64,000 bases of DNA from Jannaschia sp. GRR-S6-38 (lineage in GTDB: Bacteria; Pseudomonadota; Alphaproteobacteria; Rhodobacterales; Rhodobacteraceae): positions 620,001-684,000 of the forward strand of contig NZ_CP122537.1 in NCBI RefSeq assembly GCF_029853695.1, written 5' to 3'. The notes below the pieces were generated by a model. The model made no database searches. It was not told where the DNA came from and saw nothing but the letters and a program-made list of their open reading frames with translations. Every line of letters begins with the position of its first letter. Within the stretch, counting starts at the first letter, position 1. The position numbers were made by a program, and so were the translations under genes. Below are positions 8,522 to 17,045 of this stretch, piece after piece.

Positions 8522-10195
8522 ATGGCCCATGTCCCCTTCCGGTCCTTCCGTTCCGACGAGGACGGCGCGCTGACGATCTTCGGCCTGTTCATCTTCATCC
8601 TGATGATGGTGGCGGGCGGGATCGCGCTCGACCTGATGCGCTCCGAGGTCAACCGCACCGCGTTGCAGAACACCGCGGACCGCGCCGTGCTGGCGGCGGC
8701 CTCGGCCACCCAGCCGCGCAACGCCCGCGACGTGGTGCGCGACTATCTGCGCGCCGCCGGCCTCGACGAGGACGCGATCTACGTGCGCGAGCAGAGCGAC
8801 GGCGTCTCCAAGCAGGTGACGCTGGAAGCCAATGTCGAAACCCCCAGCCTCTTCATGAACGTCTTCGGGATCGACCAGATGGTCACCCCGGTCTCGACCT
8901 CCGCGACCGAAGCGATGACCACGCTGGAAGTGGCGCTGGTCCTCGACATCTCAGGCTCGATGGGCGGCTCGAAGATTTCGAACATGCGCACCGCGGCGAA
9001 TGAATTCGTGGCGGAGCTGCTGAAGGATCGCGAAACGATCACGAATATCTCGGTCGTTCCCTACAATGACCGCGTCAACCTCGGCGCCGCCCTGGCGGGG
9101 CAGCTGCCGATGGACGCCACCCATTCGCACAACTACTGCATCGTCTTCGAAGACGCCGATTTCACCACGACCGGCATCGGGGCGGGCACCGTGCTGAGCC
9201 GGATGGCGCATTTCGACAAAGACACCAATTCCTGGGAAGGCAACGCGCCCGGCTTGGTGGCCGATCCCCATTGCTCGGCCAGCGACACCTCCAGCGCGGT
9301 CCTGCCCTGGGCAAACAACGTCACCACGCTCCAGACCCATATCAACGGCCTGAATGCCGGCGCCTGGACGGCGATGGATCTGGGCGTGCGCACGGGCATG
9401 CTGCTGCTCGACCCGGTGACGCGGCCCGCACTGACCGGCCTCGTCACCGCCGGCAGCGTCTCCTACGACTTCCAGAGCCAGCCGGCTGCCTTCGGCGCCC
9501 CCGGCGCGCGCAAGGTGCTGGTCGTGATGACCGACGGCGCGAACACCTACCAGTGGGACATCAAGGACCAGTACAAGTCCGGCCCCTCCGGCGTCCTGGT
9601 CTTCGACCCGAGCTGGGCAGGCACCGCCGCGGCGATCGCGGCCGGCACCGACGTCGTGCCGACCGAGCCGATCCAGGGGCGTGGCAACTGGGTGCGCGAC
9701 GGCTATCCGATCGTCGGCTGGGACGAGGCGCCCGCGACCGACTTCATCTACTCGATCTGGTCGGAGCGGTATCAGGCCTATTACATCAACTACGGCGGCA
9801 GCGGCTTCTACAGCTACGAGCCCTTCGGCGGCGACGACGCGGTGCGGATCGACTATGCCGATCTCTGGGCCAACGTCTCGACCGACTACTTGGCAGATGC
9901 GCTCATGCGGGACATGCCGCGCAGCGACCGCAACCGGATGCGCAGAGCCTGGGAGCAGACCCACAACCAGACCAGCGCCGACACCAATCTGAAGAACGCC
10001 TGCGCTGTGGCGCGCTCGCGGGGCATCATCATCTACACGATCGCCTTCCAGGCGCCCGCCGACGGAAAGAAGGCGATGGAGGACTGCGCCGGCGAAGAAT
10101 ACAAAGGCAATTACTTCGACGTCCAAGGCCTCGATATCGCGAGCGCGTTCGACGGGATCCTGGCCTCGATGAACCGCCTGAGGCTCGTCCAATGA
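8522..10195 (+). CDS. tadG: TadG-like pseudopilin with von Willebrand factor A domain
   Basis: 557-residue protein anchored in the inner membrane by a TadE/TadG-type N-terminal helix (GALTIFGLFIFILMM, residues 15-29) preceded by DED. A vWA domain follows, with the MIDAS motif DISGS at residues 142-146 and VVMTDGANTY near 335. Such proteins belong to Tad/Flp pilus systems and are thought to help pilus biogenesis or anchoring. It heads a three-gene unit: its TGA overlaps the ATG of the next gene. The main Tad locus is 40 kb away at 49.6-63.3 kb. Confidence 0.9.
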   Translation: MAHVPFRSFRSDEDGALTIFGLFIFILMMVAGGIALDLMRSEVNRTALQNTADRAVLAAASATQPRNARDVVRDYLRAAGLDEDAIYVREQSDGVSKQVTLEANVETPSLFMNVFGIDQMVTPVSTSATEAMTTLEVALVLDISGSMGGSKISNMRTAANEFVAELLKDRETITNISVVPYNDRVNLGAALAGQLPMDATHSHNYCIVFEDADFTTTGIGAGTVLSRMAHFDKDTNSWEGNAPGLVADPHCSASDTSSAVLPWANNVTTLQTHINGLNAGAWTAMDLGVRTGMLLLDPVTRPALTGLVTAGSVSYDFQSQPAAFGAPGARKVLVVMTDGANTYQWDIKDQYKSGPSGVLVFDPSWAGTAAAIAAGTDVVPTEPIQGRGNWVRDGYPIVGWDEAPATDFIYSIWSERYQAYYINYGGSGFYSYEPFGGDDAVRIDYADLWANVSTDYLADALMRDMPRSDRNRMRRAWEQTHNQTSADTNLKNACAVARSRGIIIYTIAFQAPADGKKAMEDCAGEEYKGNYFDVQGLDIASAFDGILASMNRLRLVQ

Positions 10196-10812
10196 CGGGC
10201 GTCGCGCACGCGCATATCGGTGGCGCCGCGCTCCATGCGGCCCGCCTCTCGACCCGGGTCATGGACCTGGTCGACCGGCTGCTCGGCTTCGAGGCCGACG
10301 AGGCGGGTGCGCCCGACCGCGAGAGCGGCGGCATCACCGTCGAGTTCACGATCCTGCTGCCGGTCTTCCTGGCGATCTTCATGGCCTCCTTCGAGGCGTC
10401 GATGCTGCTGACCCGGCAAGTCATGCTGGAGCGCGGCGTCGACATGGCCACCCGCGACATCCGGCTCGACGGCGCCAGCGGTCTGAGCCAGATCGAGATG
10501 CGCGACGAGATCTGCGCCCGTGCGCGGATCCTTCCCGATTGCGCCAACAACCTCCTGATCGAACTGACCGAGATCGATCAGGATACCTACGACCTGCCGA
10601 CCACCGACACGCCTTGCGTCGACCGCTCCGATGCGGATGACGAGACGGCGAACTGGATCGGCTCGCGCGCGGACAAGATGATCCTGATGCGCGCCTGTTT
10701 CTCGGTCAATCCGATCATGCCCGGCGTTGGGTTGGGCGCCGATCTCGTCAACGATATCGACGGGACGATCCGCATGGTCACTGCAACTGCCTTCATCGTG
10801 GAGCCCGCGTGA
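10192..10812 (+). CDS. TadE-like pseudopilin
   Basis: 206-residue TadE-family protein, translationally coupled to the upstream tadG (ATGA overlap). About 45 N-terminal residues precede the class III-type helix GITVEFTILLPVFLAIFMAS (~residues 45-64). The Glu of TVEF sits five residues after the cleavage-site Gly, as in pseudopilins matured by the Tad prepilin peptidase. The remainder is periplasmic, with four Cys that may form disulfides (CARARILPDC, PCVDR, RACFSV). Function within the machine is inferred from family. Confidence 0.88.
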   Translation: MTGVAHAHIGGAALHAARLSTRVMDLVDRLLGFEADEAGAPDRESGGITVEFTILLPVFLAIFMASFEASMLLTRQVMLERGVDMATRDIRLDGASGLSQIEMRDEICARARILPDCANNLLIELTEIDQDTYDLPTTDTPCVDRSDADDETANWIGSRADKMILMRACFSVNPIMPGVGLGADLVNDIDGTIRMVTATAFIVEPA

Positions 10813-11630
10813 TGTTCAAAATGCCCACCCCCCTCCGCAGCATGTCGACCCGTCTCGACCCCTGGAAGGCGTTCCTTCGCGACGATGGCGCCATGTCCGT
10901 CGAAGCGGCGATCATCATGCCATGCCTGATGTTCCTCTATGTCGGCGGGTTCTCCTATTTCGACGGCTACCGCCGCGAGGCCGCGGTCTCGCGCGCCAGC
11001 TACACCGTGGGCGACCTGCTCTCCCGCAAGGAAGACAGCGCGATCACGCCTAAGCAGCTTCAGGGGATGGAGCGGCTCTTCGAGCTGCTGACCTTCTCGG
11101 AAGGCGAGTCCTGGATGCGGGTGAGCGAGCTTCAGCGGAAGGGCGACACGGTCGAGGTCGTGTGGTCCTACGCCTCCTCGGGCAATCCGTCGCTGACGAA
11201 TGCCCGCCTCCAGTCGAAGCTGCATCGCATCCCGACGCTGGACAACAACGAGCGCATCGTGGCCGTCGAGACCTTCACCCACTACACGCCCTTCGTGACC
11301 CTGGGCGTGCAGGAGCGCGTCTTCGACACCTTCGTGGCCACGCGCCAGCGTTGGTGGCCGCAGCTTGCGATGGACCCGACGGGCCTGCCCGACAACATCG
11401 TCCTCGCCCAGGGCAACTGCCCCGAGCCCGAGGACGCGGCGGGGACCTACACCTCGTCCGGGATCGCGATGACCTGGGAAGGCCAGCTCATGTGCGGGAT
11501 CGATCCGACGCCGGTCAGCGCCAGCAACGGCGACAACGGCTTCGGCAACGGCGATCAGGACGCGCCGGGCAACTCCCTCGACAACAACAACGCCGAGAAC
11601 TCCGACCGCGATCCGCCTCCGGGCCAGTAG
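10812..11630 (+). CDS. TadE-like pseudopilin, long form
   Basis: 272-residue protein whose ATG overlaps the preceding TGA (TGATG); a GTG three bases earlier is an alternative start. The N-terminal motif is DDGAMSVEAAIIMPCLMFLY (residues ~27-46), a TadE/TadF-type helix with Glu at position +5 after Gly. The periplasmic part has no recognised domain and ends in a low-complexity Asn/Asp/Gly/Pro tail from about residue 235. It is the third and last gene of the tadG unit. Confidence 0.85.
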   Translation: MFKMPTPLRSMSTRLDPWKAFLRDDGAMSVEAAIIMPCLMFLYVGGFSYFDGYRREAAVSRASYTVGDLLSRKEDSAITPKQLQGMERLFELLTFSEGESWMRVSELQRKGDTVEVVWSYASSGNPSLTNARLQSKLHRIPTLDNNERIVAVETFTHYTPFVTLGVQERVFDTFVATRQRWWPQLAMDPTGLPDNIVLAQGNCPEPEDAAGTYTSSGIAMTWEGQLMCGIDPTPVSASNGDNGFGNGDQDAPGNSLDNNNAENSDRDPPPGQ

Positions 11631-11763
11631 GCCGACGACTGATCGCGGGACGCCCGCCCGCCGCCCGCAGCCGCCGTCGCGGATGAACCGCCTCGTGTCG
11701 CCGAAACGCGATTGCACGGGGCGGTGCGCCGCTTAGGGTGGACCCGGCAGGACGGGGGTTGGC

Positions 11764-13014
11764 ATGCGCTTCAGCGCCGCGCGGGTTTTCTGGGAAGGGC
11801 TGACCGGCAACACGGGCTGGACGCCGCATTGGCGCTCGCCCGAGCCGAAATCCGAATACGACATCGTCATCATCGGCGGCGGCGGCCACGGCCTCGCCAC
11901 CGCCTTCTACCTGGCCAAGGAGCACGGGCTGACCAATGTCGCCGTGCTGGAAAAGGGCTGGATCGGCGGCGGCAACGTGGGCCGCAACACCACCATCGTG
12001 CGCGCCAATTACGGGATGCCCGGCAATTCGGAATTCTACTCCCACTCCCTCAAGCTCTGGGAGGTGATGGAGCAGGAGCTGAATTACAACGCGATGATGT
12101 CGCAGCGCGGCGTCTACAACCTGTTCCATTCCGACGGCCAGCGCGACGCCTATGCGCGCCGCGGCAACACCATGATCAACCAGGGCGACGACGCGCACCT
12201 TCTGGACCGCGCCGCGGTGCGCGTCCGCCTGCCCTTCCTCGACCACGACAACGCGCGCTTCCCGGTGCTGGGCGCGCTCTATCACGGCCGCGGCGGCACG
12301 GCCCGGCACGACGCCGTGGCCTGGGGCTATGCCCGCGGGGCGGATATGCGGGGCGTCGACATCATCCAGAATTGCGAGGTGACCGGCATCGATATCGAGG
12401 CCGGTCGCGTGCGCGGCGTGCAGACCACGCGCGGCGCGATCCGCGCGAAAAAGGTGGGCATCGTCGTCGCCGGGCGCTCGTCCCAGGTCGCGGCGATGGC
12501 CGGGCTGCGCCTGCCGATCGAGAGCCATGTCCTGCAGGCCTTCGTGACCGAAGGGCTCAAGCCGCTGATCGACACGGTGGTGACCTTCGGCATGGGCCAT
12601 TTCTACATTAGCCAGTCCGACAAGGGCGGGCTCGTCTTCGGCGGCGACCTCGACTTCTACGCCAGCTACGCGCAGCGCGGGAACCTGCCCATGGCCGAGC
12701 ACGTGATGGAGGCCGGCATGGCGCTGATGCCGATGATCGGACAGGCGAAGATGCTGCGCTCCTGGGGCGGGATCATGGACATGACGCCCGACGGCTCGCC
12801 GATCATCGACCGCACGCCGGTCGATGGTCTCTATCTCGATGCGGGCTGGTGCTATGGCGGCTTCAAGGCGGTGCCCGGCTCGGGCTTCAGCTTCGCCCAC
12901 CTGATCGCCACCGACACCCATCACGCGCCCGCCGCGCGCTTCCGTCTCGATCGCTTCGCCCGCGGCGACCTGATCGATGAGGAAGCGACCGGGTCGCAGC
13001 ACAACCTGCATTGA
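11764..13014 (+). CDS. soxB: sarcosine oxidase, beta subunit
   Basis: 416-residue flavoprotein subunit of heterotetrameric sarcosine oxidase, which oxidatively demethylates sarcosine to glycine in the cytosol. The FAD dinucleotide-binding motif IVIIGGGGHGLATA is at residues ~37-50. GGTARHDAVAWGYARG near residue 180 contains the His that in characterised enzymes bears covalent FMN. The C-terminus holds the amine-oxidase signature GLYLDAGWCYGGFKAVPGSG. The ATG at 11764 has GGGGG upstream. It is the first gene of soxBDAG. Confidence 0.97.
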   Translation: MRFSAARVFWEGLTGNTGWTPHWRSPEPKSEYDIVIIGGGGHGLATAFYLAKEHGLTNVAVLEKGWIGGGNVGRNTTIVRANYGMPGNSEFYSHSLKLWEVMEQELNYNAMMSQRGVYNLFHSDGQRDAYARRGNTMINQGDDAHLLDRAAVRVRLPFLDHDNARFPVLGALYHGRGGTARHDAVAWGYARGADMRGVDIIQNCEVTGIDIEAGRVRGVQTTRGAIRAKKVGIVVAGRSSQVAAMAGLRLPIESHVLQAFVTEGLKPLIDTVVTFGMGHFYISQSDKGGLVFGGDLDFYASYAQRGNLPMAEHVMEAGMALMPMIGQAKMLRSWGGIMDMTPDGSPIIDRTPVDGLYLDAGWCYGGFKAVPGSGFSFAHLIATDTHHAPAARFRLDRFARGDLIDEEATGSQHNLH

Positions 13015-13147
13015 TGGGGGCCGCGATCCGCATAGCGCAGCGCCGACCCGCCGGGGCTCCGGCCGCGGGGCGATCGCATCGCCGTCGCCAATCCGTCGCG
13101 GGTCTCGTCTCGGTTCCGGACGCAGGGCCAGACCGGAAGGGGGCGTC

Positions 13148-13411
13148 ATGCGCCTGAAATGCCCCCTCTGCGGCGACCGCGACCGGCGGGAGTTCTACTA
13201 CATGGGCCACGAGACCTATCTCGACCGCCCCGCCGATCCCGACTGGTCCGAGGCCTGGGACGCCTATCTGCACCTGCGCGACAATCCCGCCGGGCCGACC
13301 CGCGACCTCTGGCAGCACGAGGCCGGCTGCGGCGCCTGGCTCCTGGTCGAGCGCGACACCGTCACCCATGACGTGCTTTCGGTGCGCCTCGCGCGGGAGG
13401 GCACGGCGTGA
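13148..13411 (+). CDS. soxD: sarcosine oxidase, delta subunit
   Basis: 87-residue zinc-binding subunit of heterotetrameric sarcosine oxidase. It opens MRLKCPLCGDRDRREF with a CPLC knuckle. His and Cys further on (HEAGCGAWL) would complete the zinc site, as in known delta subunits. The gene is 133 bases after soxB. Its TGA overlaps the GTG start of soxA. Confidence 0.95.
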   Translation: MRLKCPLCGDRDRREFYYMGHETYLDRPADPDWSEAWDAYLHLRDNPAGPTRDLWQHEAGCGAWLLVERDTVTHDVLSVRLAREGTA

Positions 13412-16341
13412 GGCTGAAGACCGGCGGGCTGATCGACCGCGACACGACCCTGCGCTTCACCTTCGACGGGCGCCGCTACGACGCGCATCCCGGCGACACC
13501 GTGGCCTCGGCCCTGCTGGCGGCGGGCACGAAGCTGATGGGGCGCAGCTTCAAGTACCACCGCCCGCGCGGGCCGCTCACCCATGACAGCGCCGAGCCCA
13601 ATGCGCTCATCACCACGCATTCCGGCGCCCGCGCCGTGCCCAACACCCGCGCCACCGTGCAGGAGGTCTTCGCCGGGCTCGAGACGCGCAGCCAGAACGC
13701 GTGGCCCTCGCTCGCCCGCGACGCGATGGCGGTGAACGATTTCGCCGCGCCGTTCCTCGGGGCGGGGTTCTACTACAAGACCTTCATGTGGCCGAAGGCG
13801 GCCTGGGAGAAGCTTTACGAGCCGATCATCCGCCGCGCGGCCGGGCTGGGCGCCCTGTCGGGCCAGCCGGACCCGTGGCGCCAGGAGAAGGCCTTCGCCC
13901 ATTGCGACCTGCTGGTGATCGGCGGCGGACCGGCGGGGCTGATGGCGGCGCTGGCGGGGGCCGAGGCCGGGGCGGACGTGATCCTCTGCGAGGAGGCCGA
14001 CCGCCCGGGCGGCCGACTGCTGGCCGAGCGCGAGACCGTGGACGGCCGACCCGGCACGGAGTGGGTCGCGGCCATGGAGGCGCGGCTGCGCGCGGCAGGC
14101 GTCCGCATCATGACCCGCACCACCGTCACCGGCGCCTATGACGGCGGCACCTACGGCGCGCTGGAGCGGGTCTCGCACCACCTGCCCGATCCGCATCCCG
14201 ACCTGCCGCGCGACTGCTTCTGGCGCATCGCCGCACGCCGCGCGGTGCTGGCGGCCGGCGCGCTGGAACGGCCCGTCGCGTTTCCCGTGAACGACCGCCC
14301 CGGCATCATGCTGGCGGGCAGCCTGCGCGCCTATGCGAACCGCTGGGCCGTCGCGGCGGGCGAACGCGTCGCGGTCTTCGCCAACAATGACGACGCGCAT
14401 CGCACGGCGCTGGACCTGATGGAGGCGGGGGTCGAGATCGCCGCCGTCATCGACCCGCGCGAAGGCGTCGCGGCGCAGGGCGATTACCCGCTGATCCGGG
14501 GCGAGGTCACGAACAGCACCGGCCGCCTCGGCCTGACCGGCGTCGAGATCCGCACCGCCTCCGGGACCCGCAAGCTCGCCTGCGACGCGCTGGGCGTCTC
14601 GGGCGGCTGGAACCCGACGATCCACCTGACCTGCCACACCGGCGCACGGCCCGAATGGCATGCGCCCCTCGCCGCGTTCCTGCCCCGGGACGGCGCGGTG
14701 CCCGGCCTGCAGGTCGCGGGCGCCGCGGCGGGCCGGTTCGACACCCATGCCGCGCTGGAAAGCGGCCGCGACGCCGCCGTCGCGTGCCTGCGCGGGTGGG
14801 ACGCGCGGCCCTGCACTGTCGCGATCCCCGAGGCGCGGCGAGACGCCGGCGCCATCGCGCCGCTCTGGGCCGTGGAGGCGCCGCGGGATGCGCGCCACCG
14901 CGCCTGGCTCGACTTCCAGAACGACGTGACCGTCAAGGATATCCACCAGGCCGCGACGGAGAACTTCCGCTCGGTCGAGCACATGAAGCGCTACACCACG
15001 CAGGGCATGGCGACCGACCAGGGCAAGAGCTCGAACGTGGCGGCGCTGGCGATCCTGGCCGACGCGACCGGGCGCGGCATTCCCGAGACCGGGACCACCA
15101 CCTTCCGCCCGCCCTTCGTGCCGGTGCCGATCAGCGCGATGGGCGCGGGCGCGCAAGGCGCGGGCTTCGCGCCCGCGCGACGCACGACCTCGGACCCGGC
15201 GATGCGCGACCGCGGCGCGCCGATGATCGAGACCGGGCTCTGGTATCGGCCCGGCTGGTTCCCCAAGGCCGGCGAGGACTGGCTGGCCGCCTGCACCCGC
15301 GAGGCCGCGATGGTGCGCGAGAGCGTGGGCGTGGCCGACGTGTCGACGCTGGGCAAGATCGACATCCAGGGACCGGACGCCGCCGCCCTTCTCGACCTCG
15401 TCTACGCCAACGGCTTCTCGACGCTGAAGCCGGGGCGCGTGCGCTATGGGCTGATGCTGCGCGAGGATGGGCTGGTGATGGATGACGGCACCACCGCGCG
15501 GCTGGGCCCCGAGCATTTCGTGATGACGACCACCACCGCGGCGGCGGGGCCGGTGATGCGGCATCTGGAATTCGTCGCGCAATGCCTGCGCCCCGACTGG
15601 CGCGTCGCGCTGGTCTCGACCACCGAGGCCTGGGCGCAGTTCTCGGTCGCGGGGCCCCGGGCCCGCGAGCTGGTGCAGGCGGTCGTGGCCGAGCCCGTCA
15701 CGGCCGAGACATTCCCCTTCATGGGCTGCGGCCCCGTCACCGTGCGGGGCGTGCCGGGCCGGCTGTTCCGCATCTCCTTCTCCGGCGAGCATGCCTACGA
15801 GATCGCCGTGCCGTCCCGCTACGGCGCCGCGCTCTGGGACGAGCTGGTGGCGCGGGCCGAGGCGCTGGGCGGCGGGCCCTACGGGATGGAGGCGCTGAAC
15901 GTCCTGCGCATCGAGAAGGGCTTCGTGACCCATTCCGAGATCACCGGCCGGGTCAGCGCCTTCGATATCGGGATGGACCGCATGATCTCGGCCAAGAAGG
16001 ATTGCATCGGCAAAGCCGCGAGCCGCCGGCCCGCCCTGCGGACCGACCGCGAGGAGATGGTGGGCCTGCGCGCGCTGGATGCGACCACGAAGATCACCGC
16101 CGGCGCGCACCTCTTCCGCCAGGGCGACGCGCCGACCCGGGCCAACGACCAGGGCTACGTGACCTCGCCGTGCTTCTCGCCCGCGCTGGGCCGTTACATC
16201 GCGCTGGGTTTCCTTCTGAACGGCCGCGCGCGGCATGGCGAGCGGGTGCTGCTGATCGACCATCTGCGCGGGCATCGCTGCGAGGCGGAAATCTGCGACC
16301 CGGTCCAGTTCGACCCCGAGGGAGGACGCGCCCGTGACTGA
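13408..16341 (+). CDS. soxA: sarcosine oxidase, alpha subunit
   Basis: 977-residue large subunit. Residues 1-95 form the 2Fe-2S-ferredoxin-like fold of this family, with HPGDTVASALLAAG. A Rossmann dinucleotide domain (LVIGGGPAGLMAALAGAEAG) starts near residue 167 and covers the NAD-binding part. From about residue 590 the protein is homologous to aminomethyltransferase (GcvT) and binds tetrahydrofolate, which accepts the methyl group as 5,10-methylene-THF. The GTG start at 13408 overlaps the soxD stop and has GGGAGG at ~13395. The full length matches the family. Confidence 0.97.
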   Translation: MRLKTGGLIDRDTTLRFTFDGRRYDAHPGDTVASALLAAGTKLMGRSFKYHRPRGPLTHDSAEPNALITTHSGARAVPNTRATVQEVFAGLETRSQNAWPSLARDAMAVNDFAAPFLGAGFYYKTFMWPKAAWEKLYEPIIRRAAGLGALSGQPDPWRQEKAFAHCDLLVIGGGPAGLMAALAGAEAGADVILCEEADRPGGRLLAERETVDGRPGTEWVAAMEARLRAAGVRIMTRTTVTGAYDGGTYGALERVSHHLPDPHPDLPRDCFWRIAARRAVLAAGALERPVAFPVNDRPGIMLAGSLRAYANRWAVAAGERVAVFANNDDAHRTALDLMEAGVEIAAVIDPREGVAAQGDYPLIRGEVTNSTGRLGLTGVEIRTASGTRKLACDALGVSGGWNPTIHLTCHTGARPEWHAPLAAFLPRDGAVPGLQVAGAAAGRFDTHAALESGRDAAVACLRGWDARPCTVAIPEARRDAGAIAPLWAVEAPRDARHRAWLDFQNDVTVKDIHQAATENFRSVEHMKRYTTQGMATDQGKSSNVAALAILADATGRGIPETGTTTFRPPFVPVPISAMGAGAQGAGFAPARRTTSDPAMRDRGAPMIETGLWYRPGWFPKAGEDWLAACTREAAMVRESVGVADVSTLGKIDIQGPDAAALLDLVYANGFSTLKPGRVRYGLMLREDGLVMDDGTTARLGPEHFVMTTTTAAAGPVMRHLEFVAQCLRPDWRVALVSTTEAWAQFSVAGPRARELVQAVVAEPVTAETFPFMGCGPVTVRGVPGRLFRISFSGEHAYEIAVPSRYGAALWDELVARAEALGGGPYGMEALNVLRIEKGFVTHSEITGRVSAFDIGMDRMISAKKDCIGKAASRRPALRTDREEMVGLRALDATTKITAGAHLFRQGDAPTRANDQGYVTSPCFSPALGRYIALGFLLNGRARHGERVLLIDHLRGHRCEAEICDPVQFDPEGGRARD

Positions 16342-16837
16342 CCTGACCGCGCGCGCCCCCGCCGCCGACCTGCTGCCCGCGACCCACGGCCGCTGCAGCC
16401 TGTCCGAAGAATGGCCCGACGCGATCACGGCGCTCACCGCCTGGGACGGGTCGGCGGCACTGCCCGGGCCGGGCGAGAGCGTGGCGACCGAGACCGGTCT
16501 GACCCTTTGGTCGGGCCGCCGCCAGGCGCTGCATATCGGGCCCCCGCCCCCGCCGCAGCCCGGGGCGGCGCAGGCCGATCAGACGGATGGCTGGTGCGTG
16601 ATGGTTCTGTCGGGCGAAGACGCGGCGGAGGTGCTGGCCCGGCTGACACCGCTCGACCTGAACCCCGCGATCTTCAAGCCGGGCCGCAGCGCCCGCTCGC
16701 TGCTGGGGCATATGAACGCGCTGTTCCACCGGATCGACGAGCGAAGTTTCCGGATCCTCGTCTTCCGCTCGATGGCGGGCAGCGCGGTGCATGAATTGAC
16801 ACGCGCGATGCGCGGCGTCGCCGCGCGCCGAGGCTAG
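16334..16837 (+). CDS. soxG: sarcosine oxidase, gamma subunit
   Basis: 167-residue small subunit that packs against the alpha subunit's folate domain and stabilises the heterotetramer. The family's late motif is present as LGHMNALFHRIDERSFRILV (~residues 119-138), followed by FRSMAGSAVHEL. The GTG start at 16334 overlaps soxA by 8 bases and has GGAGGA seven bases upstream. The Pro-rich stretch IGPPPPPQPG at ~70 is probably a loop. It ends the sox operon. Confidence 0.92.
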   Translation: MTDLTARAPAADLLPATHGRCSLSEEWPDAITALTAWDGSAALPGPGESVATETGLTLWSGRRQALHIGPPPPPQPGAAQADQTDGWCVMVLSGEDAAEVLARLTPLDLNPAIFKPGRSARSLLGHMNALFHRIDERSFRILVFRSMAGSAVHELTRAMRGVAARRG

Positions 16838-16965
16838 AGCCCCGCGAGCATAGCCACGCCCAGCCCGACCATCGCGGCCGACAGGACGACCCACTCGACC
16901 GCGATCGAGCCGGCGCGGCCGCGGCCGAAGCGCCGGAGGCGGGATATGAGGAGGCGGGCGTTCAT
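16834..16965 (-). CDS. orphan 43-residue pilin-like peptide
   Basis: Very short ORF whose core, AGSIAVEWVVLSAAMVGLG, closely resembles the pilin-like proteins at 49622, 50071 and 62721 (GAVTVDWVVLTAALVGLG). It consists of a basic leader, a cleavage-site Gly, Glu at +5, Trp at +6 and a single hydrophobic helix, ending LAGL. The stop overlaps the soxG stop region. The ATG at 16965 lacks a clear Shine-Dalgarno; in-frame ATGs further upstream are possible starts. It may be a minimal pilin or the remnant of one. Confidence 0.55.
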   Translation of the reverse strand: MNARLLISRLRRFGRGRAGSIAVEWVVLSAAMVGLGVAMLAGL

Positions 16966-17045
16966 CGCAGGGCCAACGTGGCGCCGGGTCATCGGTTCCA
17001 TCATCCGACGCCCGGCTTCTGGACTTTGCCCGGAGGCGGTCCGAT

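Noticed and set aside
13264..16437. Long minus-strand open frame opposite soxA
   Set aside because: The Arg/Ala/Gly-rich translation resembles no protein, and the plus strand encodes an intact, recognisable soxA.
11764..16837. Horizontally acquired island for sarcosine use
   Set aside because: GC content and codon use match the surroundings, and soxBDAG order is ordinary for Rhodobacteraceae. No integrase, tRNA or repeats flank it.
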